Shown here piece after piece: positions 7,420 through 17,033 of a stretch of 39,190 bases of DNA. How positions within the stretch are numbered: position 1 is the first letter of the stretch; each line of letters opens with the position of its first letter. The notes below the pieces were generated by a model. That model was not told the origin of the DNA, made no database searches, and saw only the letters and a program-made list of their open reading frames with translations. The stretch is from an uncultured Phocaeicola sp. (GTDB lineage: Bacteria > Bacteroidota > Bacteroidia > Bacteroidales > Bacteroidaceae), in NCBI GenBank assembly GCA_944320135.1, contig CALUGI010000029.1, positions 1 through 39,190 on the forward strand. The letters are read 5' to 3'. The position numbers and the translations under genes are program-made.

Positions 7420-9579
7420 TCAGAGTTCGTCCTTGTCTTGCTCTTCAAATTCCTTCATCAGCTTGTTCTGAACGTCGGTAGGCACGAGTTCATAGCTTGC
7501 GAACTTCATGATGAACGAAGCGCGTCCGCCAGTCAGCGAACTCAGAGAAGTCGAATAGTTCGACATTTCCTTCAAAGGCACTTTCGCCATCAGCTTTTCA
7601 TAACCCTTCTCGCTGCTCATGCCGACAATCATGCCTCTTCTGCCCTGCATGTCGCTCATCACGTCGCCCAACTTGTCGCTCGGCACGAACACTTCCACGT
7701 CATAAATCGGCTCCAGAATCTTCGGGCCGGCGTTCTTGAACGCGTCGCTGAACGCATGTCGGCCGGCGAGCATGAAGGATATTTCGTTGGAGTCAACCGG
7801 GTGCATCTTGCCGTCATAAACAATGACACGCACGTCGCGGGCATAAGAACCTGTCAACGGCCCCTGCTCCATGCGGCTCATGACACCTTTCAGGATGGCA
7901 GGCATGAAACGGGCGTCGATGGCACCTCCCACCACACTGTTAACGAAAACTAATTTGCCGCCCCATTCAAGGTCGATGGTTTCCGTCCCCTTCACGTTCA
8001 TCTTGAACTCCTGTCCGTTGAACTTGTACGTGTCGGGAGCGGGCATACCTTCATAATAAGGTTCTACAATCAGATGAACCTCACCGAACTGCCCGGCACC
8101 GCCCGACTGCTTCTTGTGGCGGTAATCCGCACGAGCCGCTTTAGTAATCGTTTCACGATACGGAATCTTCGGTTCGAGGTATTGCACCTGAAGTTTTTCG
8201 TTGTTTTCCAAACGCCATTTCAACGTGCGGAGATGGAACTCGCCCTGCCCGTGAACCAGAATCTGCTTCAGTTCCTTCGACTGCTCGACAACCCATGTCG
8301 GGTCTTCCTCACGCATACGGTGAAGCACGGCCATCATCTTTTCCGTATCCGCCTCGTTCACGGCTTTGATGGCACGGGTATATTTCGGATTCGGATATTT
8401 GATGAAGTTGAAACGGTTGTCGCAATCCTTTCCGTTCAGCGTGTTTCCGGTCTTTACGTCTTTCAGCTTGACCGTGCATCCGATGTCTCCGGCGCGCAAC
8501 TCGTCCACCTTTTCACGGTTCGCTCCCGCGCAGACATACAGCTGGGCCATACGCTCCTTCGAGCCACGGTCGGCATTGGTCAGATCGTCTCCCTCACGGA
8601 CCACTCCGCTCATCACTTTAAAGTACTGCACGTCGCCGATATGCGGTTCGACCGCCGTCTTGAAGAAATACAGCGAAGTCGGGCCGTTCGGATCGGGCGG
8701 AACGGCTACGCCGCGCGTGTTATGCACAGGAGGCATTTCGTCGACAAACGGAACCACATTGCCGAGGAACTCCATCAGACGGCGCACGCCCATATCCTTG
8801 CCCGCACACACGCAGAACACGGGGAACATGCCGCGTGCGGCAAGTCCCTTGCGGATGCCTTCGCGCATCTCGTCTTCCGTAAGCGATTCCGATTCAAAGA
8901 ATTTTTCCATCAACGTTTCGTCGTGTTCGGCAGCGGCTTCCACCAATGCCTTGTGCCATTCCTGCGCCTTTTCCATTTCTTCGGCCGGAACGTCCTCTAT
9001 TGTCGGAGCGCCCCCTTCGGGCCCCCAAGAATATTTCTTCATTAAAAGTACATCAATCAACGCGTTGAAGTCCGGTCCCGTAGACAAAGGATACTGCACC
9101 GGAACTACCTTAGAGCCGTAATTCTCCCTCAGCTGTTCGAGCACATGGTCAAAATCGCACTTTTCGCTGTCCAGCTGGTTCACAAGGAAGATGACCGGCT
9201 TGCCGAGCTTCTCCGTATAGCGGAAATGGTTCTGCGTGCCTACCTCCGGCCCGTACTGGCCGTTGAGCAGCAGAATGGCCGTATCGGTCACGTTCAGAGC
9301 CGTGATTGCCGCTCCCACGAAATCATCGCTTCCCGGGCAGTCGATAATGTTCAGCTTCTTGCCGTTCCATTCCACATGATAAACGGTAGAGAATACGGAG
9401 TAGCCATACTCCTGCTCTACCGGAAAATAGTCGCTGACCGTGTTTTTGGCAGTGATTCTGCCGCGACGTTTTATGATGCCACTCTCATAAAGCAGCGCTT
9501 CAGTGAGAGTGGTCTTTCCTGAGCCGTCATTGCCAAGGAGGGCAATGTTCTTGATTTCGTTTGTTTGATATACTTTCAT
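7420..9579 (-). CDS. fusA2: Elongation factor G paralog (EF-G2 type)
   Basis: Translational GTPase homologue of 719 aa with the EF-G domain order: G domain (1 to about 280), beta-barrel, and domains III-V including VPLKEMSNYSTSLSSLTGGRASF near the C-terminus. The P-loop GNDGSGKT (16-23) is intact. Other GTPase motifs are altered: switch II is DCPGSDDF (80-87) instead of DTPGHVDF, so Ser84 replaces the catalytic His. The RGITI motif of switch I is absent. The G4 motif is NQLD (134-137) instead of NKxD. In Bacteroides thetaiotaomicron an EF-G paralog lacking GTPase activity has been described as needed for gut colonisation and induced on carbon limitation. This gene fits that class, not canonical fusA. 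It is a single-gene unit with its own terminator and a hairpin in its leader. Antisense frames over this gene are shadows. Confidence 0.88.
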   Translation of the reverse strand: MKVYQTNEIKNIALLGNDGSGKTTLTEALLYESGIIKRRGRITAKNTVSDYFPVEQEYGYSVFSTVYHVEWNGKKLNIIDCPGSDDFVGAAITALNVTDTAILLLNGQYGPEVGTQNHFRYTEKLGKPVIFLVNQLDSEKCDFDHVLEQLRENYGSKVVPVQYPLSTGPDFNALIDVLLMKKYSWGPEGGAPTIEDVPAEEMEKAQEWHKALVEAAAEHDETLMEKFFESESLTEDEMREGIRKGLAARGMFPVFCVCAGKDMGVRRLMEFLGNVVPFVDEMPPVHNTRGVAVPPDPNGPTSLYFFKTAVEPHIGDVQYFKVMSGVVREGDDLTNADRGSKERMAQLYVCAGANREKVDELRAGDIGCTVKLKDVKTGNTLNGKDCDNRFNFIKYPNPKYTRAIKAVNEADTEKMMAVLHRMREEDPTWVVEQSKELKQILVHGQGEFHLRTLKWRLENNEKLQVQYLEPKIPYRETITKAARADYRHKKQSGGAGQFGEVHLIVEPYYEGMPAPDTYKFNGQEFKMNVKGTETIDLEWGGKLVFVNSVVGGAIDARFMPAILKGVMSRMEQGPLTGSYARDVRVIVYDGKMHPVDSNEISFMLAGRHAFSDAFKNAGPKILEPIYDVEVFVPSDKLGDVMSDMQGRRGMIVGMSSEKGYEKLMAKVPLKEMSNYSTSLSSLTGGRASFIMKFASYELVPTDVQNKLMKEFEEQDKDEL

Positions 9580-9604
9580 GGCATCCCAAGATTAAATTAA
9601 TGAA

Positions 9605-9629
9605 TGAAAAAGATATGCTTTCCATATCT
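9605..9629 (-). promoter_or_regulatory. Terminator-like hairpin in the 5' leader of fusA2
   Basis: On the minus strand AGATATG-GAAAG-CATATCT is followed by TTTTTC, 26 bases before the fusA2 ATG. A degenerate -7-like element (CTAATTTG, 9655-9648) lies upstream. The 7-bp stem is weak in GC, so it could be an attenuator or a simple leader hairpin. Confidence 0.35.
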
Positions 9630-9843
9630 CTTTTTAAACGATTCGCAAATTAGAGATTAAAATCGGAAAAAGCAACAGATGCCCTCGTGTTACTAAACTA
9701 TGTTTTCGGACATAAAAAGCATGGAACGGGAAAGAAGGCAGACCGTTTGAACCGCCGTTTCCTATAAAAAGCTCCCGGAAATCTTTTCATTTTCTCCGCA
9801 AACAAACCTCGCAAGCGCACGAAAGTATTATAGTCCAGCTGCA
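9630..9843. other. Intergenic stretch without recognisable gene
   Basis: Upstream region of fusA2 running to the GH130 3' hairpins. A 64-codon minus-strand frame here has no coding character. Apart from the weak -7-like element at 9648-9655 I see nothing. Confidence 0.5.
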
Positions 9844-9907
9844 AGTCTGTACAGTCCGGCAGCCAGACCGTACAGACTAACGGCCAGACCATAAGGTCTG
9901 GCCGTTA
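9844..9907 (-). terminator. Two consecutive strong hairpins at the 3' end of the glycan operon
   Basis: The first hairpin has 13-bp perfect arms 9878-9890 and 9895-9907 with an ATAA-type loop, and overlaps the GH130 stop codon. The second has 16-base arms 9844-9859 and 9863-9878 with a 3-base loop. Its two non-identical positions become G-U pairs only in minus-strand RNA, matching the operon's direction. No U-tract follows, so it may terminate by another route or protect the mRNA end. Confidence 0.55.
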
Positions 9908-10873
9908 GACCACAGATGTGCGCCTGACAAAATCGATTATTTCACGGATATAGCCGAACGCCATCCCCACCACCGTATCCGCAGCTCCGTAGTAAACGGC
10001 CACACGGGTGCCGTCCTGCAGAGCCGCGCAGGGGAACACCACGTTCGGCACGTCTCCCTGCAGCTCGTAAGAAACGGCCGGAGCCAGAAGGTATTCGCGG
10101 GTGCGATACAGCACCTTCGCCGGATTCTCCCTGTCCAATATGGCCGCCCCCATCGAATAGCGGAAGCCGTTGCAGGTGGTAATCACTCCATGATAGAACA
10201 GCAGCCACCCCGCCTCGGTCAGGAAAGGCACGGAGCCTGCTCCGATTTTCGTGCATTGCCATGCGCTGTCCTCAAAAGGAGTCACCTTCATCACGCAACG
10301 ATGCTCGCCCCAATACTTCATGTCCGGACTGAAGCTGATATAAATGTCTCCGAAAGGCGTGTGCCCGTTGTCGCTCGGACGGCTGAGCATGGCATATTTC
10401 CCGTTTATTTTTTGAGGAAACAGCACTCCGTTCCGGTTGAACGGGAGGAACGCGTTCTCGCACTGGTAGAACTCTTTGAAATCAAACGTATAGCCGATGC
10501 CTATCGTAGGGCCGTGATAACCGTTGCACCAGGTAATCCAGTAGCGGTCTTCAATCCATGTCACACGCGGGTCGTACTTGTAGTCCGACTCTATCATGTC
10601 GGTATTTCCCGGCTTGAAACGGACAGGTTCATGACAGATGTCCCAATGGATTCCGTCTTTGCTGAATCCTGCAAATATATTCATCTGAACCGCCTTGTTG
10701 TCGCAACGGAACACTCCCGCAAAGCCGTTGCCGAAAGGCACTACCGCACTGTTGAAGATACTGTTTGACGAGGGTATGTCATAACGCCCGATAACAGGGT
10801 TCTTCGAATAACGCCACATCACGTCGACGCATCCTTCCGGACGCTCTTCCCAAGGTATGCTAATCTTTTCCAT
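9905..10873 (-). CDS. GH130 mannoside phosphorylase, probably beta-1,4-mannosyl-N-acetylglucosamine phosphorylase
   Basis: Cytoplasmic phosphorylase of 322 aa with no signal peptide. GH130 enzymes cleave beta-mannosides with inorganic phosphate to give mannose 1-phosphate. Visible family features are [11 protein letters not shown] (20-30), [11 protein letters not shown] (67-77) and the DPRVTW motif whose Asp101 aligns with the catalytic proton donor of this family. Length is typical of the GH130 subgroup acting on Man-beta-1,4-GlcNAc, the core of N-glycans. The setting (GH92 alpha-mannosidases plus an MFS transporter) mirrors the described B. thetaiotaomicron BT1032-BT1035 arrangement, so Man-GlcNAc is the likely substrate. 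A mannosylglucose or mannobiose phosphorylase is the alternative. It starts 78 bases after the MFS frame ends and is the last gene of the cluster. Confidence 0.85.
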   Translation of the reverse strand: MEKISIPWEERPEGCVDVMWRYSKNPVIGRYDIPSSNSIFNSAVVPFGNGFAGVFRCDNKAVQMNIFAGFSKDGIHWDICHEPVRFKPGNTDMIESDYKYDPRVTWIEDRYWITWCNGYHGPTIGIGYTFDFKEFYQCENAFLPFNRNGVLFPQKINGKYAMLSRPSDNGHTPFGDIYISFSPDMKYWGEHRCVMKVTPFEDSAWQCTKIGAGSVPFLTEAGWLLFYHGVITTCNGFRYSMGAAILDRENPAKVLYRTREYLLAPAVSYELQGDVPNVVFPCAALQDGTRVAVYYGAADTVVGMAFGYIREIIDFVRRTSVV

Positions 10874-10951
10874 CGCAATTATTTAGTTAATATACAAAAC
10901 TGAAAATCTGTTTTATCGAATCCTTGCAAACCGATTCATTAATCCGCTCTC

Positions 10952-12318
10952 TCATTCCCTTTCTCCTTCCAGCAACGAGCCGTCGGGCGCATACTTGAAC
11001 GGCACGAAATAGGTAATCAGAAATGCCGGAACCGCAGCTGTCAGCACAAAGATGAAGAACGGTTCATATCCGCCCGGCTTGCCGAACCACTCGCCCAACG
11101 CCTCGCACACCCAGCCGCTCGTCATCCCCGGAAGCATCACGCCAAGATTCATTATGCCCGAAGCAAAGCATAGTGCGCCATCTGATGCTTTCCGGGAGCC
11201 ACCTGCTGCATCATGAACAACGTCAGCCCCACGAATCCGAAACCATATCCGAAATATTCGAACACGATGCCTCCGCAAACCAGCAGGCCGCTTTCCGGCT
11301 GGAAAACGGCAAACAGCGCATACACCACAAACGGCAGATTGAAGATGCAGCAGAGCGAAAACAAAGTCTTCTTCAATCCGCGTGCGGAGATGTAGTATCC
11401 GGCCAGCAGAGAGCCCAACACAAAGGCAGCCGCACCATACGTGCCGTAATAAAGACCTATCTCCTTCTCGCTCAGCCCCAGCCCTCCCGACGCTCTTTCC
11501 GCTTTCAGGAACAAAGGCACGACTTTCATCACGAATCCTTCGGCAAAGCGATACAGGACTATGAAGAACAAATAGTACACGATATGGCGCTTGCGGAAAA
11601 AGTCGGCCAGCACCTCTGCCAGTTCCGCCAGCACTTGCCGCGCGGTGCGCAGATTTCCGCCGGCGTTCCTCTTTCCTGAAGGAAGCATGAACGCATGGTA
11701 AGCGCCAAGCAGCGCCATCACTCCAGACAGCACAGCCATGATGAGCATCCATGCCCGCCGGTTGGCATCCAGAAGCAGTGTCTTGTCCTGCGTCCCTCCG
11801 CCGAAACGTTCGATGGCATACCCCGCCAGATACACAAGTCCGCCGGTCGCCACAATCTTCGCGATGTTATAGAATGCCCCCTGCCAACCGATATACTTCG
11901 CCTGGTCGGAAGGTGAAAGTTCGCTCATATAAACTCCGTCGCACGCGATGTCGTGCGTAGCCCCGCTGAAGGCTATTACAGCCAGCAGCGCGATGGAAAT
12001 GCTGAAGAAATGAGGAAGATTCAACGAAAAGGCCACCAGACCGAACGTTGTCCCCGTTATCAGCTGGGTGGCCACCACAAAAAATTTCTTTGTCTTGAAC
12101 AGTTCAAGAAAAGGACTCCACAAGGGCTTCAGCGTCCAGGGAAGCAGGATGAGCGAAGTCCAGAAGGTAATCAGTTTATCCTCCACTCCCAATCCCTTGA
12201 ACATCAGCACCGTCACCATATTGAGCACGACAAAGGGAAGTCCCATCGCGAAATAAGCGGTAGGCACCCAAGCGATAGGGCTTCTCCTTGCGTTCCTGTC
12301 AGTCTGCATGTTTTCCAT
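10952..12318 (-). pseudogene. MFS sugar transporter, interrupted by a one-base frameshift near the C-terminus
   Basis: Inner-membrane major facilitator transporter, expected to import the N-glycan core disaccharide for the GH130 enzyme. From the ATG at 12318 (MENMQTDRNARRSPIAW; a second ATG is at 12309) the frame runs to 11152, ending HQMAHYA then LLRA-stop. The missing end continues in another frame down to 10952: CFASGIMNLGVMLPGM, then two more membrane helices ending PDGSLLEGERE. The two join cleanly as HYA-FASGIMNLG if one T is restored in the TTT run (AAA at 11165-11167 on plus), giving 455 aa, a normal MFS length. As written, the product loses about 70 residues including the last helices. 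Sequencing error, true decay or slippage cannot be told apart here. Resembles the transporter next to GH130/GH92 genes in other Bacteroides. Confidence 0.82.
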
Positions 12319-12355
12319 AATCGTCCGAATGATTGCTGAAGATGCCTGAAAACGT

Positions 12356-12381
12356 CCCGGCGTTCCAGTTTGAACGCCGGG
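12356..12381 (-). promoter_or_regulatory. Intercistronic GC-rich hairpin between GH92 and MFS genes
   Basis: Arms 12356-12365 (cccggcgttc) and 12372-12381 (gaacgccggg) pair perfectly across a 6-base loop, in the 114-base gap between the GH92 stop and the MFS start. On the minus strand ACGTTTTC follows, too weak for a clear terminator. It may be a processing or partial termination site that lowers downstream expression. Confidence 0.4.
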
Positions 12382-12432
12382 GCGTTCTGATGCAAGCATC
12401 GCGGCTTTCCGACATTCTTTCAGCCCGTTTTC

Positions 12433-14713
12433 TCAATCCTTCACCTCCTTGCTGAACGAATAAGGAGCATCCTCCGGAGAAATGCCTCTTGCCTTGTTCG
12501 GTTCGCTTCCCATGACAATTTCAATGCTTCCTCCATTCTGCAAAGCAGAATGAGTCAGATAATTTTTGGTATACTCCTGTCCGTTCACCTTCATCGATTC
12601 AATGTACAGATTCCGGATGCCGTTGTCCGGCGCGTCGATGACAAGCGTCTTGCCGTTCTCAAAGTGCAGCGTCGCTTTCTTGAAGAGCGGAGCGCCCACC
12701 GCATACTGGTCGGTACACGGGCACACCGGATAGAATCCCAGAGCCGAGAACACATACCATGCGGAAGTCTGCCCGTTGTCCTCGTCACCGCAATAGCCGT
12801 CGGGGGTCGGAGTATACATCCTGTCCATCACCTGACGAACCCAATACTGCGCTTTCCAAGGTTGCTTGGCATAATCATACAGATAAATCAAATGCTGAAC
12901 CGGCTGGTTCCCGTGCGCATAGTTTCCCATGTTCATCACGGTCATCTCGCGGATTTCGTGAATCGGAAAGCCATAATAGCTGTCATCATAGAGAGGCGGC
13001 ACGGAAAACACCGAATCCATCATCATCACGAACATCTCGTCTCCTCCCATCAGGTCAATCAGCCCCTGCGGGTCGTGGAACACAGACCATGAATAATGCC
13101 AGCTGTTCCCTTCTGTAAACGCATCCCCCCATTTCAACGGAGAAAAAGGAGACTGGAACGTGCCGTCGGCATTCTTCCCCCGCATCAGCTTGCTTTCCGG
13201 GTCGAACAGGTTCCGGTAGTTCATGGCACGCTTCGCGAAAAGCTCCGCTTCTTTCTTCGGACGTTTCAATTCCTTGGCCAGGCGGTAAATGCACCAGTCG
13301 TCATAGGCATACTCCAGCGTGCGGGCTGCATTCTCGTTGATGCCCACATCATAAGGGACATACCCCAACCGATTGTAATAGTCATACCCCTGACGTCCGG
13401 TGGAAGACACTTCCGGATGCACATGCTCCGTGCCGTATATCAGACCCTTATAGAGCGTTTCCACATCTTCCACCTTCACGCCCTTCAGATAAGCGTCTAC
13501 CAGAACGGAAGCCGAATTGTTGCCTACCATGCAACCGCGATGGCCGGGACTGGCCCATTCGGGGAAGAAGCCGCTTTCCTTATATGCGTTTATCAGTCCT
13601 TCCTGAATTTCTTTGTTGACCGAAGGGTACATCAGATTAAGCAACGGAAAAAGACAACGGAACGTATCCCAGAACCCGGTGTCCGTGTACATGTATCCGG
13701 GCAGGACCTCTCCGTTGTAAGGGCTGTAATGAACAATCTGTCCCGTCTTGTCTATTTCATAGAATTTGCGCGGAAACAACAAGGAGCGATAGAGGCAGGA
13801 ATAGAACGTGCGGTACTGATCCAGATTTCCTCCTTCCACTTCAATGCGTCCAAGTGCCTCATTCCACGCGTCCCGGCCTTCCTGCACGAGGGCATCGAAA
13901 GAATCATCTCCCAATTCCTTCAAGTTCAGAAGTGCCTGTTCCAAGCTGATGAACGAAGACGACACACGGGCATGGACGGTTTCCCCCTTATGTGTACTGA
14001 AACCGACAACAGCTCCCGCATGGGCCGGCTTTCTGCTCCATACTGCCGTCATAGAGCACGCTGTCGGCTACAGTAGCCCGGTAAACGAACGGCTTGTCGA
14101 ACTCGACTACAAAATAATTCTTGAAATTGTCCGGCACTCCGCCGCTGTTGCGGGTGGAATATCCCAGAATCCGATTGTTGTCTTTGTCAATTTTCACATA
14201 CGAACCTTTGTCGAACGCATCCACCACAATATACGAATGCTCGTTTTCAGGGAAAGTGAACCGGAACATCGCCGCACGGTCTGTCGGAGTCATTTCCGTC
14301 ACGATGTCATACTCGGCCAGATACACCTTATAATAATAAGCCTTGACTGTTTCCCCCTTGTGCGAGAACCAACTGGCACGTCTTTCCTCATCAAACTCAG
14401 GCTTGCCCACCATCGGCATAATGGAGAACTGCCCGTAATCATTGATCCACGGATTCGGCTGATGGGTCTGCTTGAATCCTCTGATTTTATTGGCCGTATA
14501 GGTATACTGCCATCCGTCCCCCATCTTCCCGGTCTGTGGAGTCCAAAAGTTCATTCCCCACGGACGGGCAATGGCCGGATAGGTGTTTCCGGCAGACAGC
14601 TCGAACGTAGATTGAGTTCCCACCAGCGGATTCACATAATCCGCATAGTCCTTTGCCCTTGCCAGGCCGGAGATGCCAAGAAACAAAAACAACAATAACG
14701 AATGTTTTCTCAT
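12433..14713 (-). pseudogene. GH92 alpha-mannosidase, interrupted by a one-base frameshift
   Basis: Exported Ca2+-dependent exo-alpha-mannosidase family. The N-terminal piece starts at the ATG at 14713 with a Sec signal (MRKHSLLLFLFLGISGLARA) and reads YVNPLVGTQSTF through about residue 230, then runs into a stop at 13988. The C-terminal piece (HAGAVVGFSTHKGE onward) is in another frame to 12433 and holds the catalytic (alpha/alpha)6 half: TDTGFWDTFRCLFPL, EGNSWHYSWSVFHD and GDEDNGQTSAWY. Removing one C from the CCC run (GGG at 14022-14024 on plus) joins them as QKAG-HAGAVVGF and restores 759 aa, normal for GH92. The N-terminus differs from the two neighbouring GH92 proteins, suggesting a different linkage preference. 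It lies 6 bases after the previous GH92 gene. As written the gene is broken; an assembly error is possible. Confidence 0.85.
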
Positions 14714-14719
14714 GGTTAT

Positions 14720-17011
14720 TTATTTAGAAGGTTTTACTCCCCATTTTGTAGGTTCGGCTGACATAACGATTTCCAGCGTCCCGCCTCTTGCAATATCCTG
14801 ATGATTCAAGAAAGGCTCGTCCAGCGGCCTGCCGTTCAACGTGACCGACTTGATGTATTTATTCTCGCTTGAATTGTTTTTCGTCACAATCGAGAAAACA
14901 TTCCGGTCGGGCAAACTGATATCCACCCGGTCGAATAGAGGACGACCGATAGAATATACCGGTTTTCCGGGGCACACCTGATAGAATCCCATTGAATTGA
15001 GGATATACCATGCCGACATCTGTCCGCAGTCTTCATTCCCAGACAGTCCGTCCGGCGCATTCCGGTACTGCTCCTTCAATACCCGGTCAATCAGTTCCTG
15101 GGTTTTCCACGGACGGTTAGCATAATTGTACAGATGAATGACATGATGGCTCGGTTCGTTACCGTGAGCATACTGGCCAATCAAACCACTGATGTCAGCC
15201 GAAACCAACTCACCTTCAATAGTGGAATCGGCCGTAAACAAAGAATCAAGTTTCCCTACAAAAGCGTCTTCGCCTCCCATCAGTTCAACCAATCCTTCCA
15301 CATCGTGCGGCACGAACCACGTCCACTGCCATGCATTCCCCTCACAATAGTCATCGTTCCGGTGGTTCGAGGCTTTCGGGTTGAACGGAGTACGCCAGTT
15401 CCCGTCCGAATCCACTCCCCGCATGAAACGGACAGAAGGGTCAAAATAAAGCGCGTAAGCCTTGGCTAACCGAGTATATTTCTGATAATTCTTGTAATCG
15501 CCAACAGCCTCGGCAAGCACAGAAATACAATAATCGTCATAAGCATATTCTAGAGCCTTGGCCACCGATTCATTTTCATGGTCACAAGGAATATAACCGA
15601 TTGTATTCTTATAATACTTGGCTTTCGGCATCAGATGCGGCAACACAGCCGACGGACATTTAATATCCGTTGTGTCATACTCGGCCGCTCTCAGACAAGC
15701 GTTATAAGCCTCCTGCAAATCAAAGTCCGCATATCCCTTCGTATAGGCATCGGCTATAAGAGAAGCTGCATGATAGCCAATCATGGTTCCCGTATAGTTG
15801 GAAGCCAAGTCCCACATCGGAAAGATTCCGCCTTCCCGGTTCTTCTGCAACAGTGACCGGATAAAATCATTGTTCAATTGAGGGTCAATGATAGAATACA
15901 ACGGATGCAATGCCCGAAATGTATCCCATAAAGAGAACACAGTGTATATCGGCTTCTCCGCATTTCCTTGATGCGTTTCCAAGTCCATGCCCAGATACCT
16001 TCCGTCTACATCCATAAAAAGGTTCGGACTGACCGCCGCATGATACATGGCTGTATAAAAAACAGTTTTGTCTGTTTCGTTGTCTGTCGACACATCAATC
16101 TTTGACAAATACTCATTCCACATCTTACGAGCGTCATCACGCACTTCGTCAAAGTTCCAGTCCGGGATTTCCGCTTCCAAATTCTTCCTGGCCCCTTCCA
16201 TGTCCACCGCTGAAATGCCTACTTTCACCAGCACCTGCTCATCCTTGTCCGTGTTAAATCTCAGCAGCACTTTGCAACGAGGCTGCATTTTGCCGTTTTG
16301 ATCAGACAACGTATCCCGAACGACAGTAGCGGCAAACGGTTTCGAAAATTTGGCATAAAAACTGACTTGCTGGTCGAATGCCCAGTACTTGGTCAGCTTG
16401 CTTCCTCTGATTTCCGTATCGCTGACTACATCCACCTGCATGTCCAGGTTTGTCTGATGCTGGATTGAATAATCCAAATCCAAAACAAATCCCGCATCTT
16501 CCGTTTCAGGAAAAGTATAACGGTGCAAAGCCGCGCGACAGGTTGCCGTCAATTCCGCTTTCACTCCATAACGTTCCAAGAATACGGAATAATATCCCGG
16601 TTCGGCCGTCTCGTTCTGATGGGAAAAAGCGGATGCGTAAGGAAGTGTCTGTGAAGAATAGTCCTGCGGATTGTACTGCTGTTCGCCCACGGTCGGCATC
16701 AGAAGGAAATCACCGTAATCGGCACATCCCGTACCGCTGACATGCGTATGCGAGAACCCGTTGATAGTGGAATCGGCATAATAATATCCCGAACAGGCAT
16801 CCCATCCGTCGATACGGGTATCGGGACTCGGCTGAACCATCCCATGAGGAACTACAGGACCCGGAAATGTATGACCATGCCCTCCCGTCCCTACGAACGG
16901 ATTCACATAAGATGCGTAGTCAAGACCTGCATTCTCTTTCACACACGATGGAAAGAGGCAGAACGCCGCTCCGAATGTGCAAGCAACTAAAACGATAGGT
17001 GCATTCTTCAT
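14720..17011 (-). CDS. GH92 alpha-mannosidase lipoprotein
   Basis: Intact 763-aa GH92 exo-alpha-mannosidase, expected to remove alpha-linked mannose from high-mannose N-glycans with inversion and Ca2+. A probable lipoprotein signal ends at Cys23 (CLFPSC), suggesting membrane anchoring. The N-terminal beta-sandwich begins YVNPFVGTGGHGHTFPG; SHTHVSGTG follows at about 90-98. The C-terminal (alpha/alpha)6 domain has FSLWDTFRALHPL, CEGNAWQWTWFVPHD, GNEPSHHVIHLYNYA and GNEDCGQMSAWY, all hallmarks of the family. The ATG at 17011 is 22 bases after the FecR stop, so it is in the same transcript, and the next GH92 gene follows after 6 bases. The exact linkage (1,2, 1,3 or 1,6) cannot be read from the sequence. 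Confidence 0.92.
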   Translation of the reverse strand: MKNAPIVLVACTFGAAFCLFPSCVKENAGLDYASYVNPFVGTGGHGHTFPGPVVPHGMVQPSPDTRIDGWDACSGYYYADSTINGFSHTHVSGTGCADYGDFLLMPTVGEQQYNPQDYSSQTLPYASAFSHQNETAEPGYYSVFLERYGVKAELTATCRAALHRYTFPETEDAGFVLDLDYSIQHQTNLDMQVDVVSDTEIRGSKLTKYWAFDQQVSFYAKFSKPFAATVVRDTLSDQNGKMQPRCKVLLRFNTDKDEQVLVKVGISAVDMEGARKNLEAEIPDWNFDEVRDDARKMWNEYLSKIDVSTDNETDKTVFYTAMYHAAVSPNLFMDVDGRYLGMDLETHQGNAEKPIYTVFSLWDTFRALHPLYSIIDPQLNNDFIRSLLQKNREGGIFPMWDLASNYTGTMIGYHAASLIADAYTKGYADFDLQEAYNACLRAAEYDTTDIKCPSAVLPHLMPKAKYYKNTIGYIPCDHENESVAKALEYAYDDYCISVLAEAVGDYKNYQKYTRLAKAYALYFDPSVRFMRGVDSDGNWRTPFNPKASNHRNDDYCEGNAWQWTWFVPHDVEGLVELMGGEDAFVGKLDSLFTADSTIEGELVSADISGLIGQYAHGNEPSHHVIHLYNYANRPWKTQELIDRVLKEQYRNAPDGLSGNEDCGQMSAWYILNSMGFYQVCPGKPVYSIGRPLFDRVDISLPDRNVFSIVTKNNSSENKYIKSVTLNGRPLDEPFLNHQDIARGGTLEIVMSAEPTKWGVKPSK

Positions 17012-17033
17012 AATATTTTAATTTTGAGATTAT

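Noticed and set aside
8074-9045. 323-codon plus-strand open frame
   Set aside because: Fully antisense to the EF-G paralog; His- and Arg-rich composition is typical of a shadow frame.
9698-9892. 64-codon minus-strand frame after GH130
   Set aside because: Low-complexity, no ribosome site, overlaps the hairpin region; no support as a gene.
11152-11180. Programmed frameshifting in the MFS gene
   Set aside because: The TTT run lacks a proper slippery heptamer and no downstream pseudoknot is evident; a simple deletion or sequence error explains it better.
13096-14076. 326-codon plus-strand open frame
   Set aside because: Antisense to a GH92 gene whose two frames together show the complete family pattern.
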